From positions 372,001 to 436,000 of the forward strand of contig CAWFFO010000008.1 in NCBI GenBank assembly GCA_963815135.1: 64,000 nt of DNA, given 5' to 3'. Shown piece by piece: positions 55,306 to 64,000 of the stretch. Within the stretch, counting starts at the first letter, position 1; each line of letters opens with the position of its first letter. Under the pieces are notes generated by a model. The model did not search any database. It worked only from the letters and a program-made list of their open reading frames with translations, and was not told where the DNA came from. Origin of the DNA: CAIWTU01 sp963815135 (lineage in GTDB: Bacteria > Desulfobacterota > Desulfuromonadia > Geobacterales > Geobacteraceae). A program made the translations under genes and the position numbers.

Positions 55306-56952
55306 TTATAGTACTTTCACTTTGTAAGTTTCATTTGTCTCAGGATTGAAAACATGCACGGCACAGGCGATACACGGGTCGAAAGAATGCACCACGCGGA
55401 GCACTTCCACCGGACGCGCCTCGTCGACGACCGGTACGTTCACCAGGGACTGCTCTACCGGCCCGGGATTATTGCTTCCGTCCCTGGGGCCGAAGTTCCA
55501 GGTAGACGGCACAACCATCTGGTAGTTGGTAATCTGGGTATTGGAGAAATTCACCCAGTGTCCCAGTGCGCCGCGCGGGGCTTCGTTCAGAGCAACACCG
55601 GAGCCGGAGCCGGGCATGGTGAATGACTTGCGGTTCGGCATGCCGCTGGTTGACTGGCTGCTTGCCGTAACCTGCCCCGCCCAGGTAGCCATGGCATCGG
55701 CGATGACCTTGGTTTCGATTGCCCTGGCAGCGGTTCTGCCGAGCGCCGAGTACATGTCGGAAAGGGAAAGGCCTGTTGCCCGCAGGAAGGTTTTTACCGC
55801 GGAAACCGTAGATGACTGGCCTTTGCCGTAGTTGACCATGACCCTGGCCAGCGGACCCACTTCCATCGGCTGTCCCTGGTAGCGCGGCGCCTTGATCCAG
55901 CTGTATTGCGCCGAGGTGTTCATGCCGGTATAGTTGGGCACGGTCTCGCCCTGGGCCGGGTTGAGGGCGTTGCTTCCGGAGTACCAGCTGTGGGTGATGT
56001 GTTCGGTAATGTTGTTGACATCCACCGGTTGGACCGAGTTGGTCGACTGGTTATAGATGATGCCGCGCGGGAAAAACAGGCTGGAAGGCTCGGACGAGCT
56101 CTGGGGGAACTCACCGAACGACATGAGATTCTGGGTTCCGCCGATATTGGCGTAGTCCTTGTAACGCCCGAGCAGATATGTTGCATCCGGCAGATAATAA
56201 TTGTTTACGAATGCGCTGGCCGTTGCCAGTTCGGTCTTGAACTGGCTGATGCGCGTGGATGTCAGGTCCTTGTTGAGAGTCGTACCGCCGACGATCATTG
56301 TCTGGGGATGCGGGTTTTTCCCGCCGTAGATGGCGTGCATGCGGGCAACCTGGATTTGCGCCTTGAGGGCCTCAAGATAGTTGGCCATGAAGACAAGGTT
56401 CTCTTCCGGGGTCAGGATGTAGGCAGAATGTCCCCAGTAACCGTTGTTGAACGGACCGAGCTGCCCGCTGCCGGCAAAGGCCTGTAACTGCTGCTTGACA
56501 CCACTGAAATAGCTGGAGTTCCTCCTGCGGGCTGAACTTATCATGGAGTCGATGCTTGCCGCCTTGGACGGGTCTGCGGACAAAGCGCTTACCACGTCAA
56601 CCCAGTCCAGCAAATGCAAATGATAGAAATTAACAATGTGGTCATGGACGAACTGTGCGCCCATCAGCAGGTTGCGAATTACTCGGGCATTGCTCGGTAT
56701 GGTGATATTGACTGCGTCCTCAACGCTCCGTACCGAGGTTACGCCGTGCACGTAGGTGCAGACACCGCAGAGGCGCTGGGTGAACATCCAGGCATCTCTC
56801 GGGTCGCGGTTTTTCAATATGGGCTCGATGCCGCGAAACAGCGGACTGCTGCTCCAGGCGTTATTGACCTTGCCGTTTACTACTTCGGTCTCCACACGCA
56901 GGTGTCCTTCGATGCGTGTTACAGGATCGAGTACGATAGTTGACATAAGCAA
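55306..56952 (-). CDS. hyaL: [NiFe] hydrogenase large subunit
   Basis: 548 residues; catalytic subunit binding the Ni-Fe centre. The N-terminal ligand motif is RLCGVCTYVHG (L1) and the C-terminal motif DPCIACAVH (L2), so all four cysteine ligands are present. The protein continues 15 residues past the final histidine (VFNPETNETYKVKVL); this tail is normally cut off by a maturation protease after nickel insertion, and that protease is not encoded in the window. Sequence around both motifs fits a group 1 periplasmic uptake enzyme; it has no signal peptide and would be exported with the small subunit. It lies between the small-subunit and cytochrome genes. The gene symbol follows Geobacter usage and is tentative. 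Confidence 0.95.
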   Translation of the reverse strand: MLMSTIVLDPVTRIEGHLRVETEVVNGKVNNAWSSSPLFRGIEPILKNRDPRDAWMFTQRLCGVCTYVHGVTSVRSVEDAVNITIPSNARVIRNLLMGAQFVHDHIVNFYHLHLLDWVDVVSALSADPSKAASIDSMISSARRRNSSYFSGVKQQLQAFAGSGQLGPFNNGYWGHSAYILTPEENLVFMANYLEALKAQIQVARMHAIYGGKNPHPQTMIVGGTTLNKDLTSTRISQFKTELATASAFVNNYYLPDATYLLGRYKDYANIGGTQNLMSFGEFPQSSSEPSSLFFPRGIIYNQSTNSVQPVDVNNITEHITHSWYSGSNALNPAQGETVPNYTGMNTSAQYSWIKAPRYQGQPMEVGPLARVMVNYGKGQSSTVSAVKTFLRATGLSLSDMYSALGRTAARAIETKVIADAMATWAGQVTASSQSTSGMPNRKSFTMPGSGSGVALNEAPRGALGHWVNFSNTQITNYQMVVPSTWNFGPRDGSNNPGPVEQSLVNVPVVDEARPVEVLRVVHSFDPCIACAVHVFNPETNETYKVKVL

Positions 56953-57027
56953 AATTCCTTTCTGATTGGGTAAGACTTCATCTGTAAATTGTCGATTGAT
57001 TTATCAGTGCAGATCACAGTTTTTGTA

Positions 57028-57987
57028 TTAATCGTCGCTACCACCGGAACCGCTGCCGGTGCTGCCGCCGTAGCTGCCTGCGTAGTTGAAAAACGTGCCG
57101 CCGTCCCAGAAGCCGGGCTGGGCGCAGCCTTTACATGGAACGTCAGCCTGGACACACCAGCTGGTCTTGTCGTTATACAATACGGTCGGGCAGTTGTGGT
57201 AGGTTGCCGGTCCCCGGCAGCCGAAGCCTGCCAGGCACCATGTTGTCCCGTTGCGCGGACACTGGCTGTGAATGGTGCTGCCATAGGCAAAGGTGGGGCG
57301 GGCAAGAGTGTCAAGGGCCGGCCAGTCGCTGAAGAGAAGGTAGTTGACGATAAGTGCCGCGAAATTTACCGGATTGGGTGGACAACCGGGAAGCTTGATG
57401 GTGCGCAGACCGTCCAGGGCGCCGTGCACGCAATCCGCTCCGGTAAGGCCTCCGGCAGCTTTCGGAAGGCCTCCATAGCTGGCGCAGGTACCGAGACTGA
57501 TCATCATCTTGGCCTGCGGGCAGACCTCCTTGGCGATATCGAGCATGGTCCTGCCGCCGATCATGCCGAAGTTGCCGCTGTCGGCCAGGGGGATAGCGCC
57601 CTCGGTAACAACGAAAAACTGGCCGGCATATTTGCTGACCGCATCAGTCAGGCTTTTTGTCGCCGCGTCGCCGGAAGGCGCCATAATGGTTTCATGGTAT
57701 TCCAGCGAGATCTTGTTAAGCAGCAGATCGTCGATGAAGGGGCTGGATGCGCGCAGGAAAGATTCCGTGCAGCCGGTACATTCGGCGAACTGTAGCCAGA
57801 TGAACGGCGGCCTTTTGCCGCTGGTCAGCGCTTCGGCGATTTTCGGCAGGTAAGTGGCCTCAAGTCCCAGTGTGGCCGCCATCAGGCCGCAGAATTTCAT
57901 GAAGTTGCGGCGGGACACACCTTTTTTCGATACCATTTCCTCGATCTTGTCTTCCAGTTCCTGGTCAAACTTTTCTTCTTTTTCCAT
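57028..57987 (-). CDS. hyaS: [NiFe] hydrogenase small subunit, TAT-exported
   Basis: 319 residues. A twin-arginine signal (SRRNFMKF at about 24-31) follows an unusual 23-residue charged extension. The iron-sulfur ligands are present: ECTGCTES, GTCASYGG, GCPPNP, and the later cluster of cysteines (SQCPRNGTTWCLAGFGCRG, WCVQADVPCKGC). Group 1 small subunits usually end in a membrane helix; here the protein ends in a Gly-Ser tail, GGSTGSGSGGSDD, without any hydrophobic segment, so the enzyme should be soluble in the periplasm. CGGAGG lies seven bases upstream of the ATG at complement(57985-57987). It is first in the operon small-large-cytochrome. Confidence 0.94.
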   Translation of the reverse strand: MEKEEKFDQELEDKIEEMVSKKGVSRRNFMKFCGLMAATLGLEATYLPKIAEALTSGKRPPFIWLQFAECTGCTESFLRASSPFIDDLLLNKISLEYHETIMAPSGDAATKSLTDAVSKYAGQFFVVTEGAIPLADSGNFGMIGGRTMLDIAKEVCPQAKMMISLGTCASYGGLPKAAGGLTGADCVHGALDGLRTIKLPGCPPNPVNFAALIVNYLLFSDWPALDTLARPTFAYGSTIHSQCPRNGTTWCLAGFGCRGPATYHNCPTVLYNDKTSWCVQADVPCKGCAQPGFWDGGTFFNYAGSYGGSTGSGSGGSDD

Positions 57988-58974
57988 TCAATAGCCTCCG
58001 TGATGTTAATGTTTCACTCATATAAAGCTGTTTGAACCGGTCTAAGCGCCGGCATGCTCCGGGATTTGTCCGCAAACGCTACAAAACAATGCCCGTCTAT
58101 CCTTGATAAGGTCCTGAAATCAGCGGTTGTACGCATAAACAACAAAAATGCTAAGAAAAACAGGATTTAAAGCTTACTGTATTTGTCAACAATGCGGCCA
58201 AAAGTTCCCCGTTAATGTGTTTTCAAGTCCGGTTTTTCCCGATGCACTCTGAGGCCGATGGTGGATCCATAACTGCCGGCCAAGTTATGGCTTAATTCGG
58301 ACGCACCGATCCATTTACGAAATTTCCCTGTTTTTTGGGGACGCTAATAAGTTTGGCACAGTTGAAATGTCATCTGCCCCGGGTGGTGTCGGGTTAAATT
58401 GTTTTTTAAATAGTGATGCTGAATTTTTTTGTCGCGCGTGCTCTGTTTAATTTTCGCGGAAAAGGAAGGTCGTTGTCTTGTTATGACTACGCAGTAAGGA
58501 AGGTCGTTGTCATTGGTTGTCCAATATTAATGCGCGTTTCTTCCAGAGCTTTGGAAGCTGCCTGCTGACGGCATTATTTATTATTTCCGGGCGGTTTGGT
58601 TTGCCGGCCTCAGTTATTCCTGCCGGGACGCCGTTTAATTTCAGTTTGCGTCAGTCTTGAGTTGTAAGTCGGCATATAACATTTCTCTCAGGACATGGTA
58701 TATGCTTCTTTGTGATTATTTTATAATCCATATAATTCTATTGTGTCAACAAAAAAATTGTCTGCAGATTGTTACAATTATGTAAATTATTTTTCAGGAA
58801 TATATTTCCCGGACTTCCATATACTCCCAGTGTAATTTTAGAATATAAAAAATTTCAAGAAAAACGGTATGTTCGGGAATGGAGTCTTTTGTTGACAATG
58901 TTGAATAGTTTAATATATAGATATCGGGAAAAATAGGAAGAAATAGCAGCAAAAAATGATAATCACGACTCACA
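57988..58974. other. Long intergenic region upstream of the hydrogenase operon
   Basis: Almost 1 kb, AT-rich, no coding frame of merit. Elements seen: a 24-bp dyad with eight-base arms CCATAACT/AGTTATGG at 58267-58290; two copies of the 16-mer AAGGAAGGTCGTTGTC at 58462-58477 and 58496-58511; on the minus strand TTGACA at 58184-58189, about 200 nt from the hydrogenase start, without a good second box; and the promoter-like pair for tadA at 58892-58919. It probably holds control sites for both directions. Confidence 0.5.
58892..58919 (+). promoter_or_regulatory. Sigma-70-like promoter for tadA
   Basis: TTGACA at 58892-58897, 16-bp spacer, TATATA at 58914-58919. It lies 115 nt before the chosen tadA start. 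Confidence 0.5.
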
Positions 58975-59034
58975 GTGATTCATGATAAATTTTTCTGGCG
59001 GCAGAAGCCGTCAGCAGCATCCGGGAATGAAAAC

Positions 59035-59508
59035 GTGAAAGACGATTCGTATTGGATGGGGGCCGCGCTGAGGGAGGCCGGAAAGGCGGCGGACAAGGGG
59101 GAGGCGCCGATAGGTGCGGTTATCGTTCGCGACGGGAAGATCATCGGTCGGGGCCATAATCTGCGCGAAGGGAAAAACGACCCCACCGCCCACGCGGAAA
59201 TGATCGCCATCCGCAAGGCAGCTAAAAAAACGGACGCATGGCGCCTTACCGGCGCTACCATCTACGTTACCCTGGAGCCCTGCCTCATGTGTATGGGTGC
59301 GATAATCCTCTCAAGGTTGGATCGAGTGGTTTACGGTTGTGGCGACCCTAAAGGGGGAGCTGCAGGCTCCTTGTATGATCTGTCCAGTGATGTCCGCCTG
59401 AACCACCGCGTTGCGCTGACAAAGGGAGTCAGGGAAGATGAATGCTCTGGCATTCTCAGTGGATTTTTCGCGGAACTGCGGCAAAGAAAAAAAATGGAAA
59501 AAGTTTAA
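59035..59508 (+). CDS. tadA: tRNA-specific adenosine deaminase TadA
   Basis: Converts adenosine to inosine at the wobble position of tRNA-Arg. The zinc and catalytic residues are present: PTAHAEMIAIRKA (HAE) and LEPCLMCMGAI (PCxxC), plus VYGCGDPKGGAAGSL. I choose GTG 59035 (157 residues), preceded by GGGAATG; an in-frame ATG at 58975 would add 20 residues unlike the family. The next gene, a TPR protein, starts about 100 nt downstream. Confidence 0.93.
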   Translation: MKDDSYWMGAALREAGKAADKGEAPIGAVIVRDGKIIGRGHNLREGKNDPTAHAEMIAIRKAAKKTDAWRLTGATIYVTLEPCLMCMGAIILSRLDRVVYGCGDPKGGAAGSLYDLSSDVRLNHRVALTKGVREDECSGILSGFFAELRQRKKMEKV

Positions 59509-59606
59509 ATATTTGTATGGATATAGACATTGTCCGGTCCGTTTTTTCTCTGTGTGCAGCGACCGGGCATCTGTGTGACAAAAGAAGCATACAAAGGATG
59601 CATTAA

Positions 59607-60050
59607 ATGGAAATTGCCCGAGCGGAAAAACTGTTGGCTGAAGGTATCAAGGAACTTGGGATGGGAAACACGCATTCGGCCTTCGATCTTTTTTCAGCGG
59701 CTGCCGAACTGGATGACTCTCCGTTGGTCAGATCATACCTCGGTTACTGTCTTGCCAAAGTGAAGGGAGATTTTTCCAGTGCGGTTTCCCTCTGCCGCGA
59801 TGCGATCCTTCACGATTCTGGAAACTCGGAGCATTACCTGAATCTCGGCAGGATCTACATGCTGCGTGGCGACAAGAAGGAGGCGATGCGGATATTTCGC
59901 GACGGCCTGCTCCAGGGAGATAATCGATCCATCATAGAAGAGCTGAAGACTCTCGGTCGAAGAAAACCGCCTCTTATCCAATCCTTGCCGAGAGAACATG
60001 TACTGAATCGTTTTCTCGGTATCCTCGCAGGGAAATGCGGGTTGAGATAA
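59607..60050 (+). CDS. TPR-repeat protein
   Basis: 147 residues, soluble. Three helix pairs of tetratricopeptide type are visible: AFDLFSAAAELDDSPLVRSYLGYCLAK, AVSLCRDAILHDSGNSEHYLNLGRIYML and AMRIFRDGLLQGD (the second and third are the clearest). The C-terminal 40 residues are basic. ATG 59607 follows AAAGGATG. Likely an adaptor protein; partner unknown. Convergent with the pseudouridine synthase gene. Confidence 0.85.
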   Translation: MEIARAEKLLAEGIKELGMGNTHSAFDLFSAAAELDDSPLVRSYLGYCLAKVKGDFSSAVSLCRDAILHDSGNSEHYLNLGRIYMLRGDKKEAMRIFRDGLLQGDNRSIIEELKTLGRRKPPLIQSLPREHVLNRFLGILAGKCGLR

Positions 60051-60157
60051 GCGGAATCCGGCGGATTGCTGCTTACAGAAGAACCTTTGATAAACATTTG
60101 CTAATTTTGTTCCCTGTTTCAACTTGATCCCTGCAAAAAAGACATCATCTGGCAGGT

Positions 60158-61048
60158 TTAATTCTTTCCATAGATTATGCCGTATCTGCTGCAGATTTCG
60201 GCGAAAGCCTTGTCTGCCGGAGCAGATATTGCCAGTTGTCTGCCTTCTGCAGAGCGGAATGACATCGACATGCAATGCAGCATCATTCTCGGAGCGGGCG
60301 CGCCGCCGTAAACTTCATCTCCCACAATAGGAAGGCTGCAGTGGGCAAGGTGGACCCTGATCTGGTGGGTGCGGCCTGTGAGCGGGGATGCCTCCAGCAG
60401 GGTTGCCCCCCGCCCTTCTGCGATTACTCTGAAAAGGGTTTGTGCCTCTTTGCCGGGTAACGCGACCCCGTAGCGCGATTTCGCAATTTTGGCAATGGGT
60501 GCATCGATTTTCCAGGTGTCATGCTGAGGTGTTCCGGTAGCAAGTGCAAGGTACTTCTTCTCTATATTTCCCTCCTTGAGCAGAGCGCAGAGATATGCCG
60601 CATATTTCCTGTTTTTCGGAAAAATCATCACTCCCGATGTCCCCCGGTCGAGACGGTGGACGATTCTTGCCGGTTCCAGGCATCCCTGTTTTTTCAGATA
60701 CATTTCCACGGCAAATTCGACGGTGCCCTTCAGCTGGTAAGGCGTACGCTGGCAATTGACTCCGGCCTCCTTGTTTACAGCCAGACAGCTCTCATCTTCG
60801 TGAAGCATATCGGCGGCGGAATAGGCAAGTTCACGTCGGTTTTCGTCTTCTGTGACTCCGATAATGATCTCTTCCCCTCCCCGCAGGGTCCGGGAGGCCA
60901 CCCTTACCTTTACGTTGTCAACCGTGCATCCCCCCCAATCTATTATCTTGCGTAAACGGGTCTTGGACAATTGCGGAAACAGCTGTGCCGCTCCGTCATC
61001 AAGTCGCTTCCCTGTCTGCTCTGGACCTGCAATCGCTTTAAGTATCAA
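60158..61048 (-). CDS. RluA-family pseudouridine synthase
   Basis: 296 residues; isomerises uridine in rRNA or tRNA. An S4 RNA-binding domain lies at about 15-75 (RLDDGAAQLFPQLSKTRLRKI); the synthase domain carries the catalytic aspartate motif RIVHRLDRGTSGVMIF, the following KKYLALATG and LTGRTHQIRVHL. The start is TTG at complement(61046-61048), six bases after GAGGGG. Whether it is RluA, RluC or RluD type cannot be told by eye. Confidence 0.9.
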   Translation of the reverse strand: MILKAIAGPEQTGKRLDDGAAQLFPQLSKTRLRKIIDWGGCTVDNVKVRVASRTLRGGEEIIIGVTEDENRRELAYSAADMLHEDESCLAVNKEAGVNCQRTPYQLKGTVEFAVEMYLKKQGCLEPARIVHRLDRGTSGVMIFPKNRKYAAYLCALLKEGNIEKKYLALATGTPQHDTWKIDAPIAKIAKSRYGVALPGKEAQTLFRVIAEGRGATLLEASPLTGRTHQIRVHLAHCSLPIVGDEVYGGAPAPRMMLHCMSMSFRSAEGRQLAISAPADKAFAEICSRYGIIYGKN

Positions 61049-61263
61049 ATCATTCCCCTCTTCCGGCTTTCTTCCAATATGCTTGTATCATAATGGCAAT
61101 CAACTTCCTCTGCAATCCTAAACTACCGGAATCAGATAAATAATTATCTTAAATAAAAAATATTATTAAATTAACATTAGTACGCTTGATTAAATAAAAT
61201 TTTATGTAAGAATAATTACTCATAGTTATTTCAGGTTGTAGTTGCAGGACGGGAAGCAAGAAA

Positions 61264-61467
61264 ATGAGCCTGGTAAAACTGGATGGGAGATACATGGTTT
61301 GTGCGACCTGCGCCTATTGGGAAGGTCCGAGAAACCGTGTAAAGACATGTGCAGTTTTTGACAACAGGTCGTCGGGTAGATGCGGCAGCGAGGCTTTTGG
61401 TAGCTGGAAAGTCGGAGCCGTGTCCACCTGCGTCAAATGGAAGATGTGGCAGGAAATGGGAGAGTGA
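61264..61467 (+). CDS. Small cysteine-rich protein
   Basis: 67 residues from ATG 61264 (GGGAAG upstream). Cysteines are spaced CATCAYW, then TCAVF, GRCG and STCVKW, a pattern that could hold a metal or iron-sulfur site. There is no signal peptide. No family recognised. It precedes the polysaccharide export genes by about 215 nt. Confidence 0.6.
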   Translation: MSLVKLDGRYMVCATCAYWEGPRNRVKTCAVFDNRSSGRCGSEAFGSWKVGAVSTCVKWKMWQEMGE

Positions 61468-61683
61468 AAACGTTTGTACGTAAGGTGAAGATTCTCGGAT
61501 CATATCGCTGGTCAGATTCACTTCTCCTGAAATAGACGGGAAAATCCTGAAACTGTCTGTGCCTTGGGATAAATTTCTGAAAACCTGATATGTCGGGATT
61601 TTTCCTGTCCGGTGCGGAAAAAAACCTGAAGATTGCAAAACATTCAACCTGTAAATAGAAAATGTGTTTTTAAAGGTGAATAC

Positions 61684-62748
61684 ATGAACTGTTGTTTCAA
61701 TTATACGGGAAGGTATGTTGTCTGGCTTTTATGTGCGGTCCTGGCTGGATGCGCCGGCTATGTCGATCTTCCCGACGGGACCGTGAAACATATAGGCTGT
61801 AATACTTCTTCGGCTATCGTGGAAAAGCAGTCGGTATCCGTAACTGCCATCGAACAACAGACTCCTCCCCCGGCTGACTACATCATCGGACTGAACGATG
61901 TTCTTTTTATCGATATAAACGGCAAGCCGGAATTCATGATCGTTACTCCCAATAATTCCGGCAAAGTCCAGGGAAGCAGGGTTGACGGCAAGGGAAATGT
62001 CCACGTGCCGCTTGTAGGTGCCGTCCATGTAGCGGGTCTCACAGTGTCCGAGGCCCAGGAAAGTATTCGGGAAAATCTGAGTAAATATCTCAAAGAACCC
62101 TGGGTGGTGGTGGAGGTGGCCGAGTACCGGGCCCACCCGGTTTATCTTCTCGGCCAGTTCAAGACACCCGGTACGTACTACCTGGACCGGCCACTGACCC
62201 TCGTCCAGGGCATCGCCATGGGCAACGGATTCGACACCGACGCCTATCTTCGCGGAGCGCGCCTCAACCGGAACAACAGGATTGTACCAGTGGATATTTA
62301 TGACCTGCTGCTCAACGGCAGCCCGACACAGAATATCTGGCTGCAGTCAGGCGACACAATTTTCATTCCGGACAACAGAAGTCTGCAGGTGTTCGTTTTC
62401 GGCGCAGTGAAAAAGCCGGGACCGGTACTCATGCAACAGGGGGGGCTGAACCTGGCCCAGGCCATCGGAAGTGCCGAGTTGCGCGATACCGGTTACGATT
62501 TCAGGCATATCCGTATCATCCGCTCCCTGTCCACCACCAGGGGGGAACTGCTTGTGGTGGACTTTGACAAGATACTGCGCGGCGAAGCGCTCCCCCTGCC
62601 GCTCATGGCGGGCGACATTGTATATGTCCCACGCAGCAATATCGGGGCATGGAACGACGCATTAAACGAGCTCCTGCCCTCCTTGCAGGCCATAAGCGCC
62701 ATCCTGCAGCCTTTTGTGCAGATTGAATATTTGAGGAGAAGTAAGTGA
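61684..62748 (+). CDS. Wza-like polysaccharide export lipoprotein
   Basis: 354 residues from ATG 61684, preceded by AAAGGTG. A lipoprotein signal (VVWLLCAVLAGC) is followed by a periplasmic polysaccharide-export domain (DYIIGLNDVLFIDINGKPEF through VVVEVAEYRAHPVYLLGQ) and SLBB-type domains (about 170-320, for example FVFGAVKKPGPVLMQQGG). It should be the outer-membrane channel part of an exopolysaccharide exporter. The Wzz-like gene follows at 92 nt. The frame stays open back to a TTG at 61633 but the ATG has the better signal. Confidence 0.92.
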   Translation: MNCCFNYTGRYVVWLLCAVLAGCAGYVDLPDGTVKHIGCNTSSAIVEKQSVSVTAIEQQTPPPADYIIGLNDVLFIDINGKPEFMIVTPNNSGKVQGSRVDGKGNVHVPLVGAVHVAGLTVSEAQESIRENLSKYLKEPWVVVEVAEYRAHPVYLLGQFKTPGTYYLDRPLTLVQGIAMGNGFDTDAYLRGARLNRNNRIVPVDIYDLLLNGSPTQNIWLQSGDTIFIPDNRSLQVFVFGAVKKPGPVLMQQGGLNLAQAIGSAELRDTGYDFRHIRIIRSLSTTRGELLVVDFDKILRGEALPLPLMAGDIVYVPRSNIGAWNDALNELLPSLQAISAILQPFVQIEYLRRSK

Positions 62749-62840
62749 TAAGTGGCTGGGAATTTAATGAATTTAAAGTTCTTTTAATTGCCTAAAATCT
62801 GGCATTTAAAACTTAAAACGCGAATTTTATATGAGCTTCT

Positions 62841-64000
62841 ATGAATAACGAAATCCAGAATTACACGCCATATGTAAATCCACAGCCGCCGCAGATGGAG
62901 GAGGTCCATCTGCAGGACTATATTAATGTTATCTACCGCAGGAGGAAGACTTTTCTCATCGCCTTCGCGGCGGTGTTCGTAGCCGTTGCGCTCTACACCT
63001 TCCTCATGAAGCCGGTTTACGAGGCCACTGCCACCCTTCATGTCAAGGACGATACCGCCGGCAAGGGACAGCTGCTCGATGTGCTGGCGTTGAACGAGAG
63101 CAACCCGGTGGAGGCGGAACTGGAAATTCTCAAATCGCGCACCAATGCGGAAAAAGTGGTCAGGCAGCTCCACCTGGATTGGAAAGTGTCGGAAAAGCCA
63201 GATGACCTGACATTCCGGATGCTGGAGTTCACTTCGGCCGCCGAAGTTCCGTCATTCGAAATCGAGCTTATCGGCAACGGCGGATATGCGGTCAGGGACG
63301 GCGAAGGCAATATGGTCGGCGCCGGGCATTCGGGAACCCTCATGCGCGGCAGGGGTATGACCCTGCTGCTGGCCGACCTGCGCGGCGCCAGGGGCGATAC
63401 TTTCCGCCTGGACCTTCTCCCCTTCAATGCAACCGTCGACGCACTGCGGAAAAGCGTCAAGGCGGACGAAGTCGGCAAAAAGACCAATATCATGTCGGTC
63501 GCCTATGACAGCACCGACCCGGTCCTGGCGCGGGACGTGGTCAACAACCTGGTGCAGGCCTACCTGGAGCAAAGCGTCGGCTTCAAGACCGAAGAGGCCA
63601 GCAAAACGGTTGGCTTCGTGGAAAATCAGCTACAGGGGCTGCGCAATGAACTGGACAACTCGGAAAAGAACCTGGAGGCATACAAGACCGCGTCGGGGGT
63701 GGTTGCGCTCGACCCGACCGCCCTGAACCTGATCAACAACCTGTCCGATACCGAAAAGGCGCGGGCCGGCATTGCTCTGAAAAAGAAGGGAATCGAATTC
63801 GCCCTTGCTTCCCTCAAAGACGCCAGGCGCAGGGGTGCCACGTACTCGCCGGCCGTGACCCAGGATGACCCGCTGATCGCGAGCTTGGCCACCCGCCTGG
63901 CCGAGCTGGAGGTGCAGAAGAGCGCGCTGCTCGCCGACTCCACCGAGCAGCACCCGGCTGTAAAGGCGGTCAGGGAGCAGATCGACGAAGTACAGAAAAA
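62841..64000 (+). CDS. Wzz/polysaccharide co-polymerase (chain-length determinant), 3' end outside window
   Basis: At least 386 residues, cut by the window end. An N-terminal cytosolic segment (MNNEIQNYTPYVNPQPPQ) leads to a Wzz domain with a membrane helix at about 40-58 (TFLIAFAAVFVAVALYTFLM) and a long periplasmic helical region (from about 250 on, for example LENEKSALLADS-like coiled coil text AELEVQKSALLADSTEQHPA). A C-terminal membrane helix, and possibly a tyrosine-kinase domain, would lie beyond base 64000. It works with the Wza-like lipoprotein to set polysaccharide chain length. Confidence 0.9.
   Translation, partial: MNNEIQNYTPYVNPQPPQMEEVHLQDYINVIYRRRKTFLIAFAAVFVAVALYTFLMKPVYEATATLHVKDDTAGKGQLLDVLALNESNPVEAELEILKSRTNAEKVVRQLHLDWKVSEKPDDLTFRMLEFTSAAEVPSFEIELIGNGGYAVRDGEGNMVGAGHSGTLMRGRGMTLLLADLRGARGDTFRLDLLPFNATVDALRKSVKADEVGKKTNIMSVAYDSTDPVLARDVVNNLVQAYLEQSVGFKTEEASKTVGFVENQLQGLRNELDNSEKNLEAYKTASGVVALDPTALNLINNLSDTEKARAGIALKKKGIEFALASLKDARRRGATYSPAVTQDDPLIASLATRLAELEVQKSALLADSTEQHPAVKAVREQIDEVQK

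Noticed and set aside
55306..56952. Selenocysteine in the hydrogenase large subunit, prompted by selB in the window
   Set aside because: Both ligand motifs have ordinary cysteine codons and no in-frame TGA.
58340..58375. TGGCAC near 58353 as a sigma-54 promoter
   Set aside because: The GC element at the right distance is missing and the strand does not fit the hydrogenase operon.

Overview
The window looks like chromosomal DNA of a Geobacter-type bacterium (Desulfuromonadia/Geobacterales). The left end has the order gyrB, gyrA, a HEAT-repeat protein, gpsA, a PAS histidine kinase and a receiver-histidine kinase. From memory this is the order next to the replication origin of Geobacter sulfurreducens. 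Other lineage hints are a periplasmic [NiFe] hydrogenase beside a multi-haem cytochrome c, several signal-transduction proteins, SelB, small RRM and PilZ proteins, and GC-rich dispersed intergenic repeats. No rRNA, tRNA, CRISPR array, phage or insertion sequence was seen.

Layout. 1-4.7 kb: gyrB (5' end outside the window) and gyrA; the stretch 2014-4500 carries 20 or more single-base indels. 4.9-12.1 kb: HEAT protein, gpsA and three histidine kinases. 12.2-19 kb: an ABC-2 exporter, a PAP2 phosphatase, a DUF445 protein, an RRM protein behind a leader with several hairpins, and a DedA-PAP2-LssY fusion. 19.2-23.4 kb: haem genes (radical SAM/SPASM protein, hemE, hemH) and a protoglobin-PsiE membrane fusion. 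23.5-29.9 kb: a same-strand cassette of MoxR-like AAA+ ATPase, SWIM-SNF2 helicase and TraB/Tiki-like protein, the best candidate here for a poorly described system. 30-39 kb: PilZ protein, selB, a two-gene ABC exporter (one gene frameshifted, the other apparently starting at ATC), a DUF4139 protein and a patatin. 39.2-53.3 kb: phosphohexomutase, uvrA (one frameshift), small exported unknowns, SppA, the def-fmt-DUF116 run, trpS, a hybrid GGDEF protein with degenerate kinase and receiver parts, and a cyclase-family hydrolase. 53.5-58 kb: the hydrogenase small and large subunits followed by a multi-haem, Ig-domain cytochrome, closed by a clear intrinsic terminator. 59-64 kb: tadA, a TPR protein, an RluA-type pseudouridine synthase, a small cysteine-rich protein, and the start of a polysaccharide export locus (Wza-like lipoprotein and Wzz-like protein cut by the window end).

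How they work together. Housekeeping units (replication, repair, translation start, haem synthesis) are mixed with sensory proteins, and several of the sensors have lost canonical residues. The hydrogenase, its TAT-exported small subunit and the adjacent secreted cytochrome probably form a periplasmic hydrogen-oxidising electron path. The usual cytochrome b partner and the maturation protease are not in the window.

Limits. Frameshifts in gyrB/gyrA, the ABC exporter, uvrA and the cytochrome gene may be sequencing or assembly errors. Family assignments come from motifs read by eye, without database searches.
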